Notes: a model not told the origin generated them from the letters alone. A stretch of 64,000 nucleotides of DNA from Clostridia bacterium (GCA_017395685.1 JAFQOD010000077.1:1-64000), one strand, 5' to 3'; counted from the stretch's first letter, positions 1 to 8,510 are shown. Numbers and translations are program-made.

Positions 1-37
1 CCGCTGTGTATCTCTTGTTCGGTACTCCCTTGGGCAT
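1..37 (-). CDS. IS3-family transposase OrfA, N-terminal 12 codons only
   Basis: On the minus strand an ATG at 37 is preceded by a GGGGAG ribosome site and encodes MPKGVPNKRYTA before the window ends. That start (MPKGVPNKRYT) is characteristic of the HTH-containing OrfA of IS3-type transposases, which binds the terminal repeats; OrfB with the DDE catalytic core would follow by frameshifting. Only the N-terminus is present, so integrity of the element cannot be judged. Confidence 0.7.
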   Translation of the reverse strand, partial: MPKGVPNKRYTA

Positions 38-98
38 AAAATCACTCCCCATTCGTTATTCAGTATACCATACTGTCTAACAAATGGGGAGCAGTTCA
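1..98 (-). mobile_element. End of an IS3-family (IS150-like) insertion sequence, cut by the window edge
   Basis: Read on the minus strand, the element begins at 98 with TGAACTGCTCCCCATTTGTT, which resembles the terminal inverted repeat style of IS3/IS150 elements, and after about 60 nt enters a transposase start whose first residues match the common IS3 OrfA beginning. The rest lies outside the window, so the second end and target duplication cannot be seen. Immediately to the right, from about 101, native sequence resumes in the middle of a terminator arm. Confidence 0.75.
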
Positions 99-100
99 CA

Positions 101-116
101 CGGCAGGCGCTCTTTT
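101..116 (+). terminator. Orphan 3' half of an intrinsic terminator next to the IS end
   Basis: GGCAGGCGCTCTTTTCAT (102-119) closely matches the 3' arm and T-tract of the complete terminator at 1552-1583 after the first cassette. The matching 5' arm (GAGCGCC) is absent; IS sequence stands there instead. This suggests that the IS inserted into the hairpin of a terminator belonging to an earlier gene or cassette. Confidence 0.6.
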
Positions 117-205
117 CATTTTCATCTTTTCCTGATATTATTTTCTAAAAAGGTGGTCAAAACAAAAAACAGAGCGTCTAACTTAGTGAAAGGAGGTGAG
201 CAGCA

Positions 206-730
206 ATGGAGTTGGTGAAGGGCCCGGCTTACTCCCATGAAGAAGTGCTGGCACACATGGTGGCAGAATATGAAGTGATATTGCTGCGCACATGTTACAT
301 GTACCTCCACGACAAGGCGCTTGCAGAGGATGCGACCCAGGAAACCTTCCTGAAAGCATATAAAGCACTGGATTCCTTCCGTGGAGAGAGCAGCGAGAAG
401 ACCTGGCTGATGCGGATTGCCATGAACACCTGCCGGGATATGAAACGCAGCGCCTGGTTTAGGTATATGGATCGCAGCGTGGAGATTGAACGCTTACCAT
501 TACCAGCAAAGGTATTTGAGTTCATGGAAGCGGATGATCTGACACAGGCCATTCTGAAACTGCCGACCAAATACAAGGAAGTTATCCTGCTGCACTTCTA
601 TCAGGACATGACCATGCGCGAGATCGCCAGTGTGCTGGACATATCCGCTTCCACCGTACAAAAACGAGTAAAAGCTGCTTGCAGCAAACTGAAAAAGATG
701 CTTGGGAAGGAGGATTTCTATGAATCATGA
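206..730 (+). CDS. ECF-type RNA polymerase sigma factor (cassette 1)
   Basis: 174-residue sigma-70 family protein of ECF layout. Region 2 lies at about residues 25-95 (YLHDKALAEDATQETFLKAY is the usual 2.2 helix), and region 4 at about 115-165, with LPTKYKEVILLHFYQDMTMR leading into the helix-turn-helix. It starts at an ATG behind a strong AAAGGAGGTGAG site. The next gene begins 11 nt before its stop, so the two are probably translationally coupled. About 60% of residues by eye are shared with the sigma factor at 1674, including the opening residues, so the two are tandem paralogues. By family knowledge it directs core polymerase to a small regulon and is held by the membrane partner encoded next. 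Confidence 0.92.
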   Translation: MELVKGPAYSHEEVLAHMVAEYEVILLRTCYMYLHDKALAEDATQETFLKAYKALDSFRGESSEKTWLMRIAMNTCRDMKRSAWFRYMDRSVEIERLPLPAKVFEFMEADDLTQAILKLPTKYKEVILLHFYQDMTMREIASVLDISASTVQKRVKAACSKLKKMLGKEDFYES

Positions 731-1517
731 GAAAATGCGGGAGCAAGTCCATACAGGCATTGATCGCCAGTGTGCTTCTCTCACCTCTGACCCGTATCGT
801 GTGCAGCGTGTGCTTGCCGCAGCGCATGAAGGGAGAAAAGGAATTGTGATAAGAAAGAATAAACTGATCCTTCTGATCGTGCTTGCAATGCTTCTGCTAT
901 CATCCACCATTGCCCTGGCATGGTCGCTGTCCAGGGAATACTTTTCCGAGATTGCTCAGATCACGCTGACCAGCGGGGATTATGAAAACTGGTCGCTTGA
1001 GGAAAAGCGTTACATGATGACCATCATGGGCAAATACGGCCTGCTCTCCGAAGCTGAAGCGAAAAAACGTGCCCGCCAGAGTGAGAAAGAAATCGATGCA
1101 TTCATGCTTGACAGGTATGCCTTTGAATCTGCGCCTGACAATCTGAGCAACATCAGCATCGACAGAATCGCCTGGGTAGAGATGGGGCCGTATACAGACT
1201 GGGATAACGAAACCTGGGTGTGGTATTCCAAGATGATGTTTGAGGTCGGCTTGTGGACTGAGCATAATGATGTGGATGTCTACGAAACCCCCGGTGATGA
1301 AGCGATCCCGCCTGAGGAAGCCGAGCATTTGGCCGAAGAGCAGCTGCTCTTGCAGGGGTATACCCCAGAGGAGGTCGAGACGGCATGGCGCGTGTGGCAC
1401 TACATGACCCATGCCAGCGACGTCAACAGGGAAGATATGGTCTACTGCTTTACCTTCCGCTTTGCCGATATGTCTGAGGAGTATGTATTTCTGCTGCCTG
1501 ATGGTACACTAAGATAA
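720..1517 (+). CDS. Membrane-anchored anti-sigma-like protein (cassette 1)
   Basis: 265 residues from the ATG at 720, chosen because GGAAGGAGGATTTCT precedes it; the upstream in-frame ATG at 702 lies before that site. A cytosolic N-terminus of about 45 residues (MNHEKMREQVHTG...) is followed by one transmembrane helix at about 48-70 and an extracytoplasmic domain rich in Trp, Tyr and acidic residues. The N-terminal stretch and helix align with the protein at 2191, whereas the outer domains differ. Position after an ECF sigma gene, overlap and topology support an anti-sigma role; no zinc-binding HxxxCxxC motif was seen, so it is not a classical ZAS anti-sigma factor. What the outer domain senses is unknown. 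Confidence 0.7.
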   Translation: MNHEKMREQVHTGIDRQCASLTSDPYRVQRVLAAAHEGRKGIVIRKNKLILLIVLAMLLLSSTIALAWSLSREYFSEIAQITLTSGDYENWSLEEKRYMMTIMGKYGLLSEAEAKKRARQSEKEIDAFMLDRYAFESAPDNLSNISIDRIAWVEMGPYTDWDNETWVWYSKMMFEVGLWTEHNDVDVYETPGDEAIPPEEAEHLAEEQLLLQGYTPEEVETAWRVWHYMTHASDVNREDMVYCFTFRFADMSEEYVFLLPDGTLR

Positions 1518-1551
1518 GATAAAATCAATGCCTAACACCAAACTCGGTTTT

Positions 1552-1583
1552 GAGCGCCCGCCCTTCGGGGCAGGCGTTCTTTT
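1552..1583 (+). terminator. Intrinsic terminator after cassette 1
   Basis: GAGCGCC and GGCGTTC arms enclose an inner CCC-TTCG-GGG hairpin, followed by CTTTTC. It lies 34 nt after the stop of the anti-sigma-like gene. Confidence 0.75.
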
Positions 1584-1673
1584 CATATCGCTATATTTCT
1601 GATAAAATTTTCATAAATTCCGAAAATCGCCTGTTGAGCATCGTCAGTATGAGTGTAAGGAGGTGAGCAGCAG

Positions 1674-2201
1674 ATGGAAACTGTCAAGGGCCCGGACAGC
1701 TCCCAGGAAAAATGGCTAATCCAAATCATTGATCAATATCAGGCATCCCTGCTGCAGATATGCTTCATGTATTTGCATGACAGAACGATGGCAGAGGACG
1801 CCGTGCAGGAAACCTTTTTGAAGGCATACAAATCGATGGCTGCTTTCCGGGGCGAATGCAGCGAAAAAACATGGCTTACCAGGATCGCCATCAACACCTG
1901 CCGGGATATGAAGCGTTCCGCCTGGTTCCGTCATATCGATCGCCGCTTGACCCCGGATGATCTGCCGCCCCTTTCCGTTCAGCCAGCCGATCATTCCGAC
2001 GCCCAGGAATTGGCCCTGGCCATCGTAAAGCTGCCTGCAAAATATAAAGAGGTCATCCTGCTGTACTACTATCAGGATATGACAATGCGGGAAATTGCCC
2101 AGGCGCTGGGCATTGCTGTATCAAGCGTATATGGCAGACTAAAGCAAGCCTGCGAAAAGCTCCGCAAGGTATTGGAAAAGGAGGATGGAGATGGACGATA
2201 G
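1674..2201 (+). CDS. ECF-type RNA polymerase sigma factor (cassette 2)
   Basis: 175 residues, paralogous to the sigma factor at 206 throughout, including the start (METVKGPDSSQEKW) and region 2 (YLHDRTMAEDAVQETFLKAY). Region 4 (LPAKYKEVILLYYYQDMTMR) is well conserved. The ATG follows GTAAGGAGGTGAGCAGCAG, the same leader as cassette 1. Upstream DNA from 1569 to 1674 also resembles that before cassette 1, so gene plus leader were duplicated together. The stop overlaps the start of the partner gene. Region 4 differences suggest that promoter recognition may have diverged, but this is inference. Confidence 0.92.
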   Translation: METVKGPDSSQEKWLIQIIDQYQASLLQICFMYLHDRTMAEDAVQETFLKAYKSMAAFRGECSEKTWLTRIAINTCRDMKRSAWFRHIDRRLTPDDLPPLSVQPADHSDAQELALAIVKLPAKYKEVILLYYYQDMTMREIAQALGIAVSSVYGRLKQACEKLRKVLEKEDGDGR

Positions 2202-3429
2202 AAGGATTCGTGAAAAAGTGCATACTGCCGTTGAACGGCATTGCGCAGCCTCCGGCGTGCAGCCTAATCCCTTCCTTGCCCGGCGGGTGCTGGCCGCAGC
2301 GCAGGCAAAAGGAGAAAAAACTGTGACAAAAAAGTTTTCCATCGGCATCATTTTGGTTATTATCCTGCTGCTGACTACGTTAACCGCCGTTGCCGTGGAA
2401 TGGCTCTCCGGCAGGCAGGTGGTGGAGCAGGTGGCAGTTCCCATCGCCCGGGAAAATGATCAGAAGAATTATTCCCATGAGGAATTGGCCCAGTTGATCG
2501 CTGCCCTCAACGAAAACGGCATCACCCTGGATGAAGGCTCTGCCCTGATGCAGGCTTTCCAGGCCGGCAAGGGATATTGGGAGCGGGATGTGATCCAGGT
2601 TATCTGCACTGCAGCCTTCGGCGGAACCGAAGATACATGGAATATCGAACAAAAGCACTGGTATGGGGAAATGCTGCTGGCCATCGGAGCATGGGAGCAG
2701 AATCTTTGGCTGCTGCCCGGGGAAGGAGAAATGACCCCGGAAGAAGCCCGTGTCCATGGCATAAAAGCGCTGAATGATGCTTTTCAGACAGATCTGCCAT
2801 TGGAGAGCAATGAGAACTGGCTGATCCGGGAAGTATTCGAATTGGTCTGGGATGAAGAAACCCATGCATTCCCCCCGGAAAAGGCGCAATGGTGCTTCTG
2901 GTATACCGATCGAAGCACCGATCGGTTGGAATATTCCGTCACCCTTTCCCGGGATGGGCGGATCATCGATACCTGGCAAAATACCCCCGCACCCCAGGCA
3001 GACGGCCTTCCCTCCCCCACGGTTCCTCCTCTTTACGAAAAAGAGGCAGTTGCCATTGAAATGTACGACAGCGTGATGCACTATTGGCCGGACGAAGTAA
3101 AGATCGAAGTATACGGTGCACCATATGCCATTCCCTCCAAGACAGCTTATGATCAGGCATTGACCATTGCGGAAAAAGCAATTTCCGATTCCTTCGGCCC
3201 GGAGGCCCTGGCACGGCTGGGAGAATATCAAACTGGCCTTATGCATCAGTCAATCAAAGATGCGGAAAACGGCATCACCCAGTGGATCTGGGATTTCATG
3301 ATATCCACTGATCCTGAATTCCTTTCCGATGGATACCGGGTGCAATTCTATCAGACCGTAAACGATCATACCGGTGAAATCTTCACCATGGATTTATGGG
3401 TTGAAACTGCCAATATTGGCAATGGATAA
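2191..3429 (+). CDS. Membrane-anchored anti-sigma-like protein with large outer domain (cassette 2)
   Basis: 412 residues from the ATG at 2191, about 7 nt behind AAGGAG; an ATG at 2185 is also in frame but too close to it. N-terminal cytosolic part (about 1-45) is related to that of the cassette 1 partner (both contain REKVHT/REQVHT and RVLAAA), then one membrane helix at about 48-70, then roughly 340 residues outside. The outer part has repeated EA..A..A helices followed by W/Y-rich strands (for example around residues 180-250 and 310-400) that look PepSY-like. A Pro-rich linker sits near residue 270. Likely sequesters the sigma factor encoded just upstream, with which it overlaps. Ligand unknown. 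Confidence 0.68.
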   Translation: MDDRRIREKVHTAVERHCAASGVQPNPFLARRVLAAAQAKGEKTVTKKFSIGIILVIILLLTTLTAVAVEWLSGRQVVEQVAVPIARENDQKNYSHEELAQLIAALNENGITLDEGSALMQAFQAGKGYWERDVIQVICTAAFGGTEDTWNIEQKHWYGEMLLAIGAWEQNLWLLPGEGEMTPEEARVHGIKALNDAFQTDLPLESNENWLIREVFELVWDEETHAFPPEKAQWCFWYTDRSTDRLEYSVTLSRDGRIIDTWQNTPAPQADGLPSPTVPPLYEKEAVAIEMYDSVMHYWPDEVKIEVYGAPYAIPSKTAYDQALTIAEKAISDSFGPEALARLGEYQTGLMHQSIKDAENGITQWIWDFMISTDPEFLSDGYRVQFYQTVNDHTGEIFTMDLWVETANIGNG

Positions 3430-3457
3430 GCATTCTTTCAATAACACGCAAAAAGAC

Positions 3458-3494
3458 CGGCGGCTCCAAAGGGGGGCCGCCGATCCTTCTTTTT
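3458..3494. terminator. Bidirectional terminator between cassette 2 and ilvE
   Basis: CGGCGGCTCC pairs with GGGGCCGCCG over ten base pairs (two arms 3458-3467 and 3473-3482). Plus-strand T-tract at 3488-3494; on the minus strand the stem is followed by five T (A at 3450-3454). It can end the two convergent operons. Confidence 0.85.
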
Positions 3495-3512
3495 AACGTT
3501 GTTTTTGTTCAA

Positions 3513-4574
3513 TTAAATTTTGCAGGTCCAGTTGTGGGTATCTTCTGCCTGACCCCACTGAATGGCGGTGAGGGTATCATACAGCTTCTGGGTAAGCGCT
3601 CCGATGCCGCCGTCCGCAATCTGATACCGGGCCTGGCCCATGCGCAGTTCGCCAATGGGAGAAACCACCGCAGCAGTGCCGCAGCCCCAGGCTTCCTTGA
3701 GGGTACCATCCTTTATCGCTGCAGAAAGCTCTTCCACCGACAGCAGCCGCTCTTCCACCTTCACGCCCATCTCATTCAGCAGTTCAATGCAGCTCTTGCG
3801 GGTGATGCCGGGCAATACGGAGCCGGTGAGCTGAGGGGTGACCACCGTATCATTGATCAGGAACATCACGTTCATGGCGCCCACTTCTTCAATATACCGG
3901 CGCTCCACGCCATCCAGCCACAGCACCTGGCTGTAGCCCTCGGCGGCTGCCCGGTCGCCTGCACGCATGGAAGCGGCATAATTGCCGCCGCACTTGGCAT
4001 AGCCGGTGCCGCCGCGGACGGCCCGCACATCCCGGGTTTCGATCATGATTTTTACAGGATTCAGGCCTTCCTTATAGTAAGCGCCCACAGGGGATGCGAT
4101 GATGACAAACTTGGCGTTATGGATGGTATGAACACCCAGGGTTTCGTCATTGCCAAAGAGGAAGGGGCGAAGATACAGGCTGGTGCCGGGGGCGGAGGGC
4201 ACCCAATCCTTTTCCACATTCACAAATGCCTTCAGCGCCTGCAGGGATTCCTCCACAGGGATCTGGGGCAGGGAAAGCCGCTCAGCAGAGCTGTTGAGCC
4301 GCTTCATATTCTCTTCCGGCCGGAACAGCTGCACTTCCCCATCGGGACGGCGATAGGCCTTCATGCCTTCAAAAATTTCCGCACCGTAATGGAATACGGT
4401 GGAGGCAGGATGGAGGGTCAGGGGGCCGAAGGGTTCGATACGGGCATTATACCAGCCCTTATCTGCGGCGTAATCCATCACAAACATATGATCGGTGAAA
4501 TGCTTGCCAAAGCCCAGGCTGTTCTGATCGGGCTTTTCCTTGGGGGTAGCTGTCAGATTGATTTTGATATCCAT
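3513..4574 (-). CDS. ilvE: Branched-chain amino acid aminotransferase
   Basis: 353 residues, usual length for the larger class IV (BCAT2-like) enzymes. It interconverts Leu, Ile and Val with their 2-oxo acids using PLP and glutamate/2-oxoglutarate. Visible motifs: HYGAEIFEGMKAYR near residue 62, LYLRPFLFGND in the middle, GGNYAASMRA carrying the region after the PLP lysine (the Lys in GTGYAKCGGNYA), and VLPGITRKSCIELL in the second half. It is the third gene of the minus-strand operon led by the T-box, starting 17 nt after the preceding stop with an AAAAGGAG site. Context links it to branched-chain metabolism. Confidence 0.93.
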   Translation of the reverse strand: MDIKINLTATPKEKPDQNSLGFGKHFTDHMFVMDYAADKGWYNARIEPFGPLTLHPASTVFHYGAEIFEGMKAYRRPDGEVQLFRPEENMKRLNSSAERLSLPQIPVEESLQALKAFVNVEKDWVPSAPGTSLYLRPFLFGNDETLGVHTIHNAKFVIIASPVGAYYKEGLNPVKIMIETRDVRAVRGGTGYAKCGGNYAASMRAGDRAAAEGYSQVLWLDGVERRYIEEVGAMNVMFLINDTVVTPQLTGSVLPGITRKSCIELLNEMGVKVEERLLSVEELSAAIKDGTLKEAWGCGTAAVVSPIGELRMGQARYQIADGGIGALTQKLYDTLTAIQWGQAEDTHNWTCKI

Positions 4575-4591
4575 GATTTTCTCCTTTTCTC

Positions 4592-7069
4592 TTAAGCCGT
4601 CACAATGCTGTCCGCTTTCTGCAGCTTCAGCTTTTCCACGGCGTTTTCCCGCATCTTGTATTTGAGAATCTTGCCTGCCGCATTGGTGGGGAAGGCATCC
4701 ACAAAATCCACATACCGGGGTGTCTTATGCCGGGCCATGTGATCCCGCACATAAGCCTTTAATTCTTCTTCGGTCATGGATTGTCCTTCTTTCAGGATAA
4801 TCACGGCCATAATTTCTTCGCCGTACTGCTCATCAGGCACGCCGATGACCTGTACATCCGACACCTTGGGATGGGTGTAGATAAATTCCTCAATTTCCTT
4901 GGGATAGATATTTTCGCCGCCCCGAATGATCATATCCTTGAGCCGGCCGGTAATGCGGAAATTGCCCTCCGGCGTACGGCAGGCCAGATCGCCCGTATGC
5001 AGCCATCCATCCTTATCGATGGCAGACTGGGTTGCCCTGGGCATTTTATAATAGCCCTTCATGATATTGTAGCCCCGGGCCACAAATTCGCCGGTTTCAT
5101 TATCGGGCATTTCCTCGCCGGTTTCGGGATTGACGATTTTGCATTCAATTTCGGGCAGTGCACGGCCTACAGTACCCACGCGCACCTCCAGAGGATCGTC
5201 GGTGGAGGACATGGTGCAGCCGGGGCTGGCCTCTGTCTGGCCGTAAACGATGGTGATCTCGCTCATATGCATCTTATTTACCACATCCTGCATCACGGAA
5301 ATGGGGCAGGGCGATCCTGCCATGATGCCGGTGCGCATATGGGAAAAATCCGTCTTTTCAAAGTCCGGATGCTCCAGAAGGGCAATGAACATGGTGGGCA
5401 CCCCATGGAACGCTGTGATCTTTTCCTGATGGATACAGGCAAGGGCCGGCTTGGGAGAGAAATAAGGCAGCGGATACAGGCTGGCCCCATGGGTCATGGA
5501 GGCTGTCATGGCCAGCACCATGCCGAAGCAATGGAACATGGGCACCTGGATCATCATCCGGTCAGCGGTGGAAAGATCCATCCGGTCGCCGATGCATTTG
5601 CCGTTATTGACGATGTTATGATGGGTCAGCATAACGCCCTTGGGGAAACCGGTGGTGCCGGAGGTATACTGCATATTGCATACATCGGAGGGCTGCACGC
5701 TCTCTGCCCGGCGCAAAAGCGCTTCCCGGGGGGTGCGGTTGGCTCTCGTCATGGCCTCTTCCCAGGTAAGGCAGCCCTTCATGGCAAACCCTACCGTAAT
5801 GATATTCCGCAGGAAGGGCAGCCGTTTCATATGCAGGGGCTCCCCGGGGGTAGCAGTGGCCAGCTCAGGGCACAGTTCCTGGATGATACCGGCGTAGTCG
5901 GCATCCCGCCAGCCCTCCACCAGAATCAGGGTATGGGTATCGCTCTGGCGCAGCAGGTATTCCGCCTCATGGATCTTATAAGCGGTATTCACCGTTACCA
6001 GCACAGCGCCAATCTTAGTGGTAGCCCAGAAGGCAATATACCACTGGGGCACATTGGTGGCCCATACGGCCACGTGGGCGCCTTTACGCACGCCCATGGC
6101 CATCAGCGCCCGGGCGCATTCATCCACATCCTCCCTGAATTCCTGATAAGTGCGGGTATAATCCAGGGTGGTATAGCGGAAAGCATACTGATCGGGGAAT
6201 TCCTCCACCATCTTATCCAGAAGCTTGGAGAAAGTATAATCAATCAGCGTTTCCTTTTTCCATACATATTTCCCTGTGCCCCGCTTGTTCATATAGAGCT
6301 GATGCCGGGGGCGGCGGGGATCCTTACCAATATTCCGGGCCACGGCGGCATAATGGGAAAGCACCACATCCGCATCCCCCAATGCGCCTTCACCCGGCTG
6401 CCAGTCAAAGGAGAAAAATCCGTCAAAGCTGATGGAGCGCAGGGCGGAAAAAACCTCGGCAAGATTCAGTTCACCTTCTCCCAGCAGCTTTTTTTCCATT
6501 CCGCCATTCTTTTTTACCCCGTCGCACAGATGCACATGGCGGACATAAGCCCCAAGATCGGTAACAATTTCTTCGGCAGATTTACCAACAGCCGCAGCGC
6601 AGGGCACATCCCATACAGCGCCCAGAAAATCCGAGGCGAAGTGATCCAGCAGCATCTTCAGCTTTCCGGTATCAGCATAGATGCCGCAACTGGGCACCAG
6701 CAGGGCAACCCCCGCCTTTTCCGCCATGGGCAGCACAGGGGCAATCCGCTGTACCGCTTCATCCACATCCCCTGCAACCGGCAAAAGCACAAAAGGCGAG
6801 CGGATATCATGGGCAAGCTGGATGAGGGAATGAACCATTTCCTTATTCCATTCCGCATCAGCAGCAATGGCCGAAATGGAAAGGGCGGCTTCATTCAAGC
6901 TCCTTGCAGTATCGCTGAGCCGGGCCGGGGATAAGGGGCCGCCCATACGGATAAACCGGGGCAGGCTGGCAGCGGAAATTTCCAGGCCCTCATAATGCAT
7001 ATCCAGGGCCATCTGTACCGATTGATCCATGGAAAAAGGCCAGCCGCCGGTAGCAAAGCTCAGTTTCAT
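4592..7069 (-). CDS. Fusion of a xylose-isomerase-like TIM barrel and a FadD-type acyl-CoA synthetase
   Basis: 825 residues with two domains. Residues 1 to about 240 resemble the sugar phosphate isomerase/epimerase (AP endonuclease 2) TIM barrel, ending in a typical LGEGELNLAEVFSAL stretch near residue 196. Residues from about 260 form a complete ANL-family adenylating enzyme: P-loop YTSGTTGFPKGV near 468, YGQTEAS, the TGD motif, GRLKDMIIRGGENIYPKEIE, and the C-terminal lysine motif AAGKILK near 800. It should therefore activate a carboxylic acid to an acyl-AMP and acyl-CoA; the acid is unknown. Start ATG overlaps the stop of the LeuA-like gene (ATGA). The ilvE gene follows. The fusion is continuous without a stop or frameshift, and its linker includes KYVWKKETLIDYTF. 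Confidence 0.85.
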   Translation of the reverse strand: MKLSFATGGWPFSMDQSVQMALDMHYEGLEISAASLPRFIRMGGPLSPARLSDTARSLNEAALSISAIAADAEWNKEMVHSLIQLAHDIRSPFVLLPVAGDVDEAVQRIAPVLPMAEKAGVALLVPSCGIYADTGKLKMLLDHFASDFLGAVWDVPCAAAVGKSAEEIVTDLGAYVRHVHLCDGVKKNGGMEKKLLGEGELNLAEVFSALRSISFDGFFSFDWQPGEGALGDADVVLSHYAAVARNIGKDPRRPRHQLYMNKRGTGKYVWKKETLIDYTFSKLLDKMVEEFPDQYAFRYTTLDYTRTYQEFREDVDECARALMAMGVRKGAHVAVWATNVPQWYIAFWATTKIGAVLVTVNTAYKIHEAEYLLRQSDTHTLILVEGWRDADYAGIIQELCPELATATPGEPLHMKRLPFLRNIITVGFAMKGCLTWEEAMTRANRTPREALLRRAESVQPSDVCNMQYTSGTTGFPKGVMLTHHNIVNNGKCIGDRMDLSTADRMMIQVPMFHCFGMVLAMTASMTHGASLYPLPYFSPKPALACIHQEKITAFHGVPTMFIALLEHPDFEKTDFSHMRTGIMAGSPCPISVMQDVVNKMHMSEITIVYGQTEASPGCTMSSTDDPLEVRVGTVGRALPEIECKIVNPETGEEMPDNETGEFVARGYNIMKGYYKMPRATQSAIDKDGWLHTGDLACRTPEGNFRITGRLKDMIIRGGENIYPKEIEEFIYTHPKVSDVQVIGVPDEQYGEEIMAVIILKEGQSMTEEELKAYVRDHMARHKTPRYVDFVDAFPTNAAGKILKYKMRENAVEKLKLQKADSIVTA

Positions 7070-8466
7070 ACCATTTTCTCCTCATAGGCAATTTTATTCA
7101 GGGCATTGATATAGGCACGGATGGCTGCCCCGATAATATCGGTGGAAATCCCTTTGCCGGCATAGATCTTGCCCCCCTTACGCAGCCGCACCAGCGCCTC
7201 GCCCATGGCCTCCCGGTTCTGGGTGACGGAAGCGATCTGGAAATCATCCAGCTCATAATGCTGGCCGATAATCTGTTCGATGGCCAGGAAGGCAGCGTCG
7301 ATGGGGCCGTCCCCGGCGCACAAGCCGGAAAGCTTCTCCCCTGCCTTCTCCAATACGATGTGAGCGGTGGGGGTAATGGCGGTACCTGCATTAATCAGAT
7401 AGCTGCGCAGCCGATAGGTGGGGGGCACCTGCTGGGCCACGGAAAGGATCACGGCCTCCAGTTCCGCCCGGTTCAGCGCACGGCCCTTGGCCTCCCGTTC
7501 CAGGGATTCCTGCACATGGGCCATATCTTCTTCATTCAGATCATAGCCCAGGGCCTTCACCGCTGCGGAAAGAGCCCCAGCATCGGCGCCGGCAGGCAGC
7601 ATGCCCTTGCTGGCATCGGGGAAGGTATGGCCGTCAAAGGGGGTGGCCTTGCCGGGCACGGTGGTAAGCAGAGCAGCCAGCTCCGCCGCCGTGCGGTTGA
7701 CACGGGTGGCATTCAGGCTGCTTTCCAGCTGCAGATCCGCCCCGCGATAGCGCAGGACATGGGCAACGGTGGCGGCATCCAGGCCGCTCTTTTCTTCGCA
7801 TACCGTTTTAATCTCATTGGCGCCCGCCTGCAGCGCAGCCACAGCACAGGCAGCAGCCAGGCCCAGTTCATTGCCGCAGCGCACACCCAGCACCACATTT
7901 TCCCCTATCAGGGCCTTTACCTCTTTCACCCATGCAGCAATCTCTTCCGGCAGGGAAAGCCCGGCAGAATCGCACAGGGTAACCCGCTGCGCCCCGGCAT
8001 CCACTGCCGTTTTGATGGCCTGCAGGGCAAATTCCTTTTCCGCCCGGGTCATATCCTCACAGGCAAATTCCACATCATCGCACAGCGCCCGGGCCTCCTG
8101 TACCCGCTGTCCGATCATTTCGATGACCTTGGGGGGCTTGAGATGGCAGGTATATTCCATCTGGGCACTGGTCACAGGAACCGCCACGATCAGCCGGGGT
8201 TTGGCAGCGCCCTTTACAGCATCCCAGGCCCGTTCCACACTTTCCCTGGTAAAGCCGGTCTGGCAGGCCAGCACGCTGCGCTTGACCACGCCGCACAGGC
8301 TGCGCATCAGCAGCATATCTGCCTCATCCTGGGAAAGCCGGGGCACTTCCACCGTATCCAATCCCAGATGATCCAGCTTTCGGGCAGCCTCCAGCTTTTG
8401 CCTGAAGCCTGCGCCACGGGCAGCAGAGGTATAAAGGGTCTGATCAGAGATGCCGATTTTCCGCAT
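7066..8466 (-). CDS. LeuA/citramalate-synthase-like protein with degenerate active site and intact regulatory domain
   Basis: 466 residues from the ATG at 8466, seated behind AGGAGGAATATATT; an in-frame ATG at 8484 lies before that site. The fold follows 2-isopropylmalate synthase: TIM barrel to about residue 270 (CDDVEFACEDMTR retained), linker, then the LeuA dimer/allosteric domain at about 345-466 with CAGDGPIDAA and GKGISTDIIGA. However, the N-terminal TLRDGEQ motif reads TLYTSAA (residues 10-16) and the metal-binding HxHND reads RCGNE (196-200), so the Asp and both His metal ligands are missing. Claisen condensation by the usual mechanism seems unlikely; a regulatory or altered function is inferred. 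First gene of the T-box operon. Confidence 0.8.
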   Translation of the reverse strand: MRKIGISDQTLYTSAARGAGFRQKLEAARKLDHLGLDTVEVPRLSQDEADMLLMRSLCGVVKRSVLACQTGFTRESVERAWDAVKGAAKPRLIVAVPVTSAQMEYTCHLKPPKVIEMIGQRVQEARALCDDVEFACEDMTRAEKEFALQAIKTAVDAGAQRVTLCDSAGLSLPEEIAAWVKEVKALIGENVVLGVRCGNELGLAAACAVAALQAGANEIKTVCEEKSGLDAATVAHVLRYRGADLQLESSLNATRVNRTAAELAALLTTVPGKATPFDGHTFPDASKGMLPAGADAGALSAAVKALGYDLNEEDMAHVQESLEREAKGRALNRAELEAVILSVAQQVPPTYRLRSYLINAGTAITPTAHIVLEKAGEKLSGLCAGDGPIDAAFLAIEQIIGQHYELDDFQIASVTQNREAMGEALVRLRKGGKIYAGKGISTDIIGAAIRAYINALNKIAYEEKMV

Positions 8467-8510
8467 AATATATTCCTCCTGCATAAATGGGAAATTTCTT
8501 TACTTCAGGG

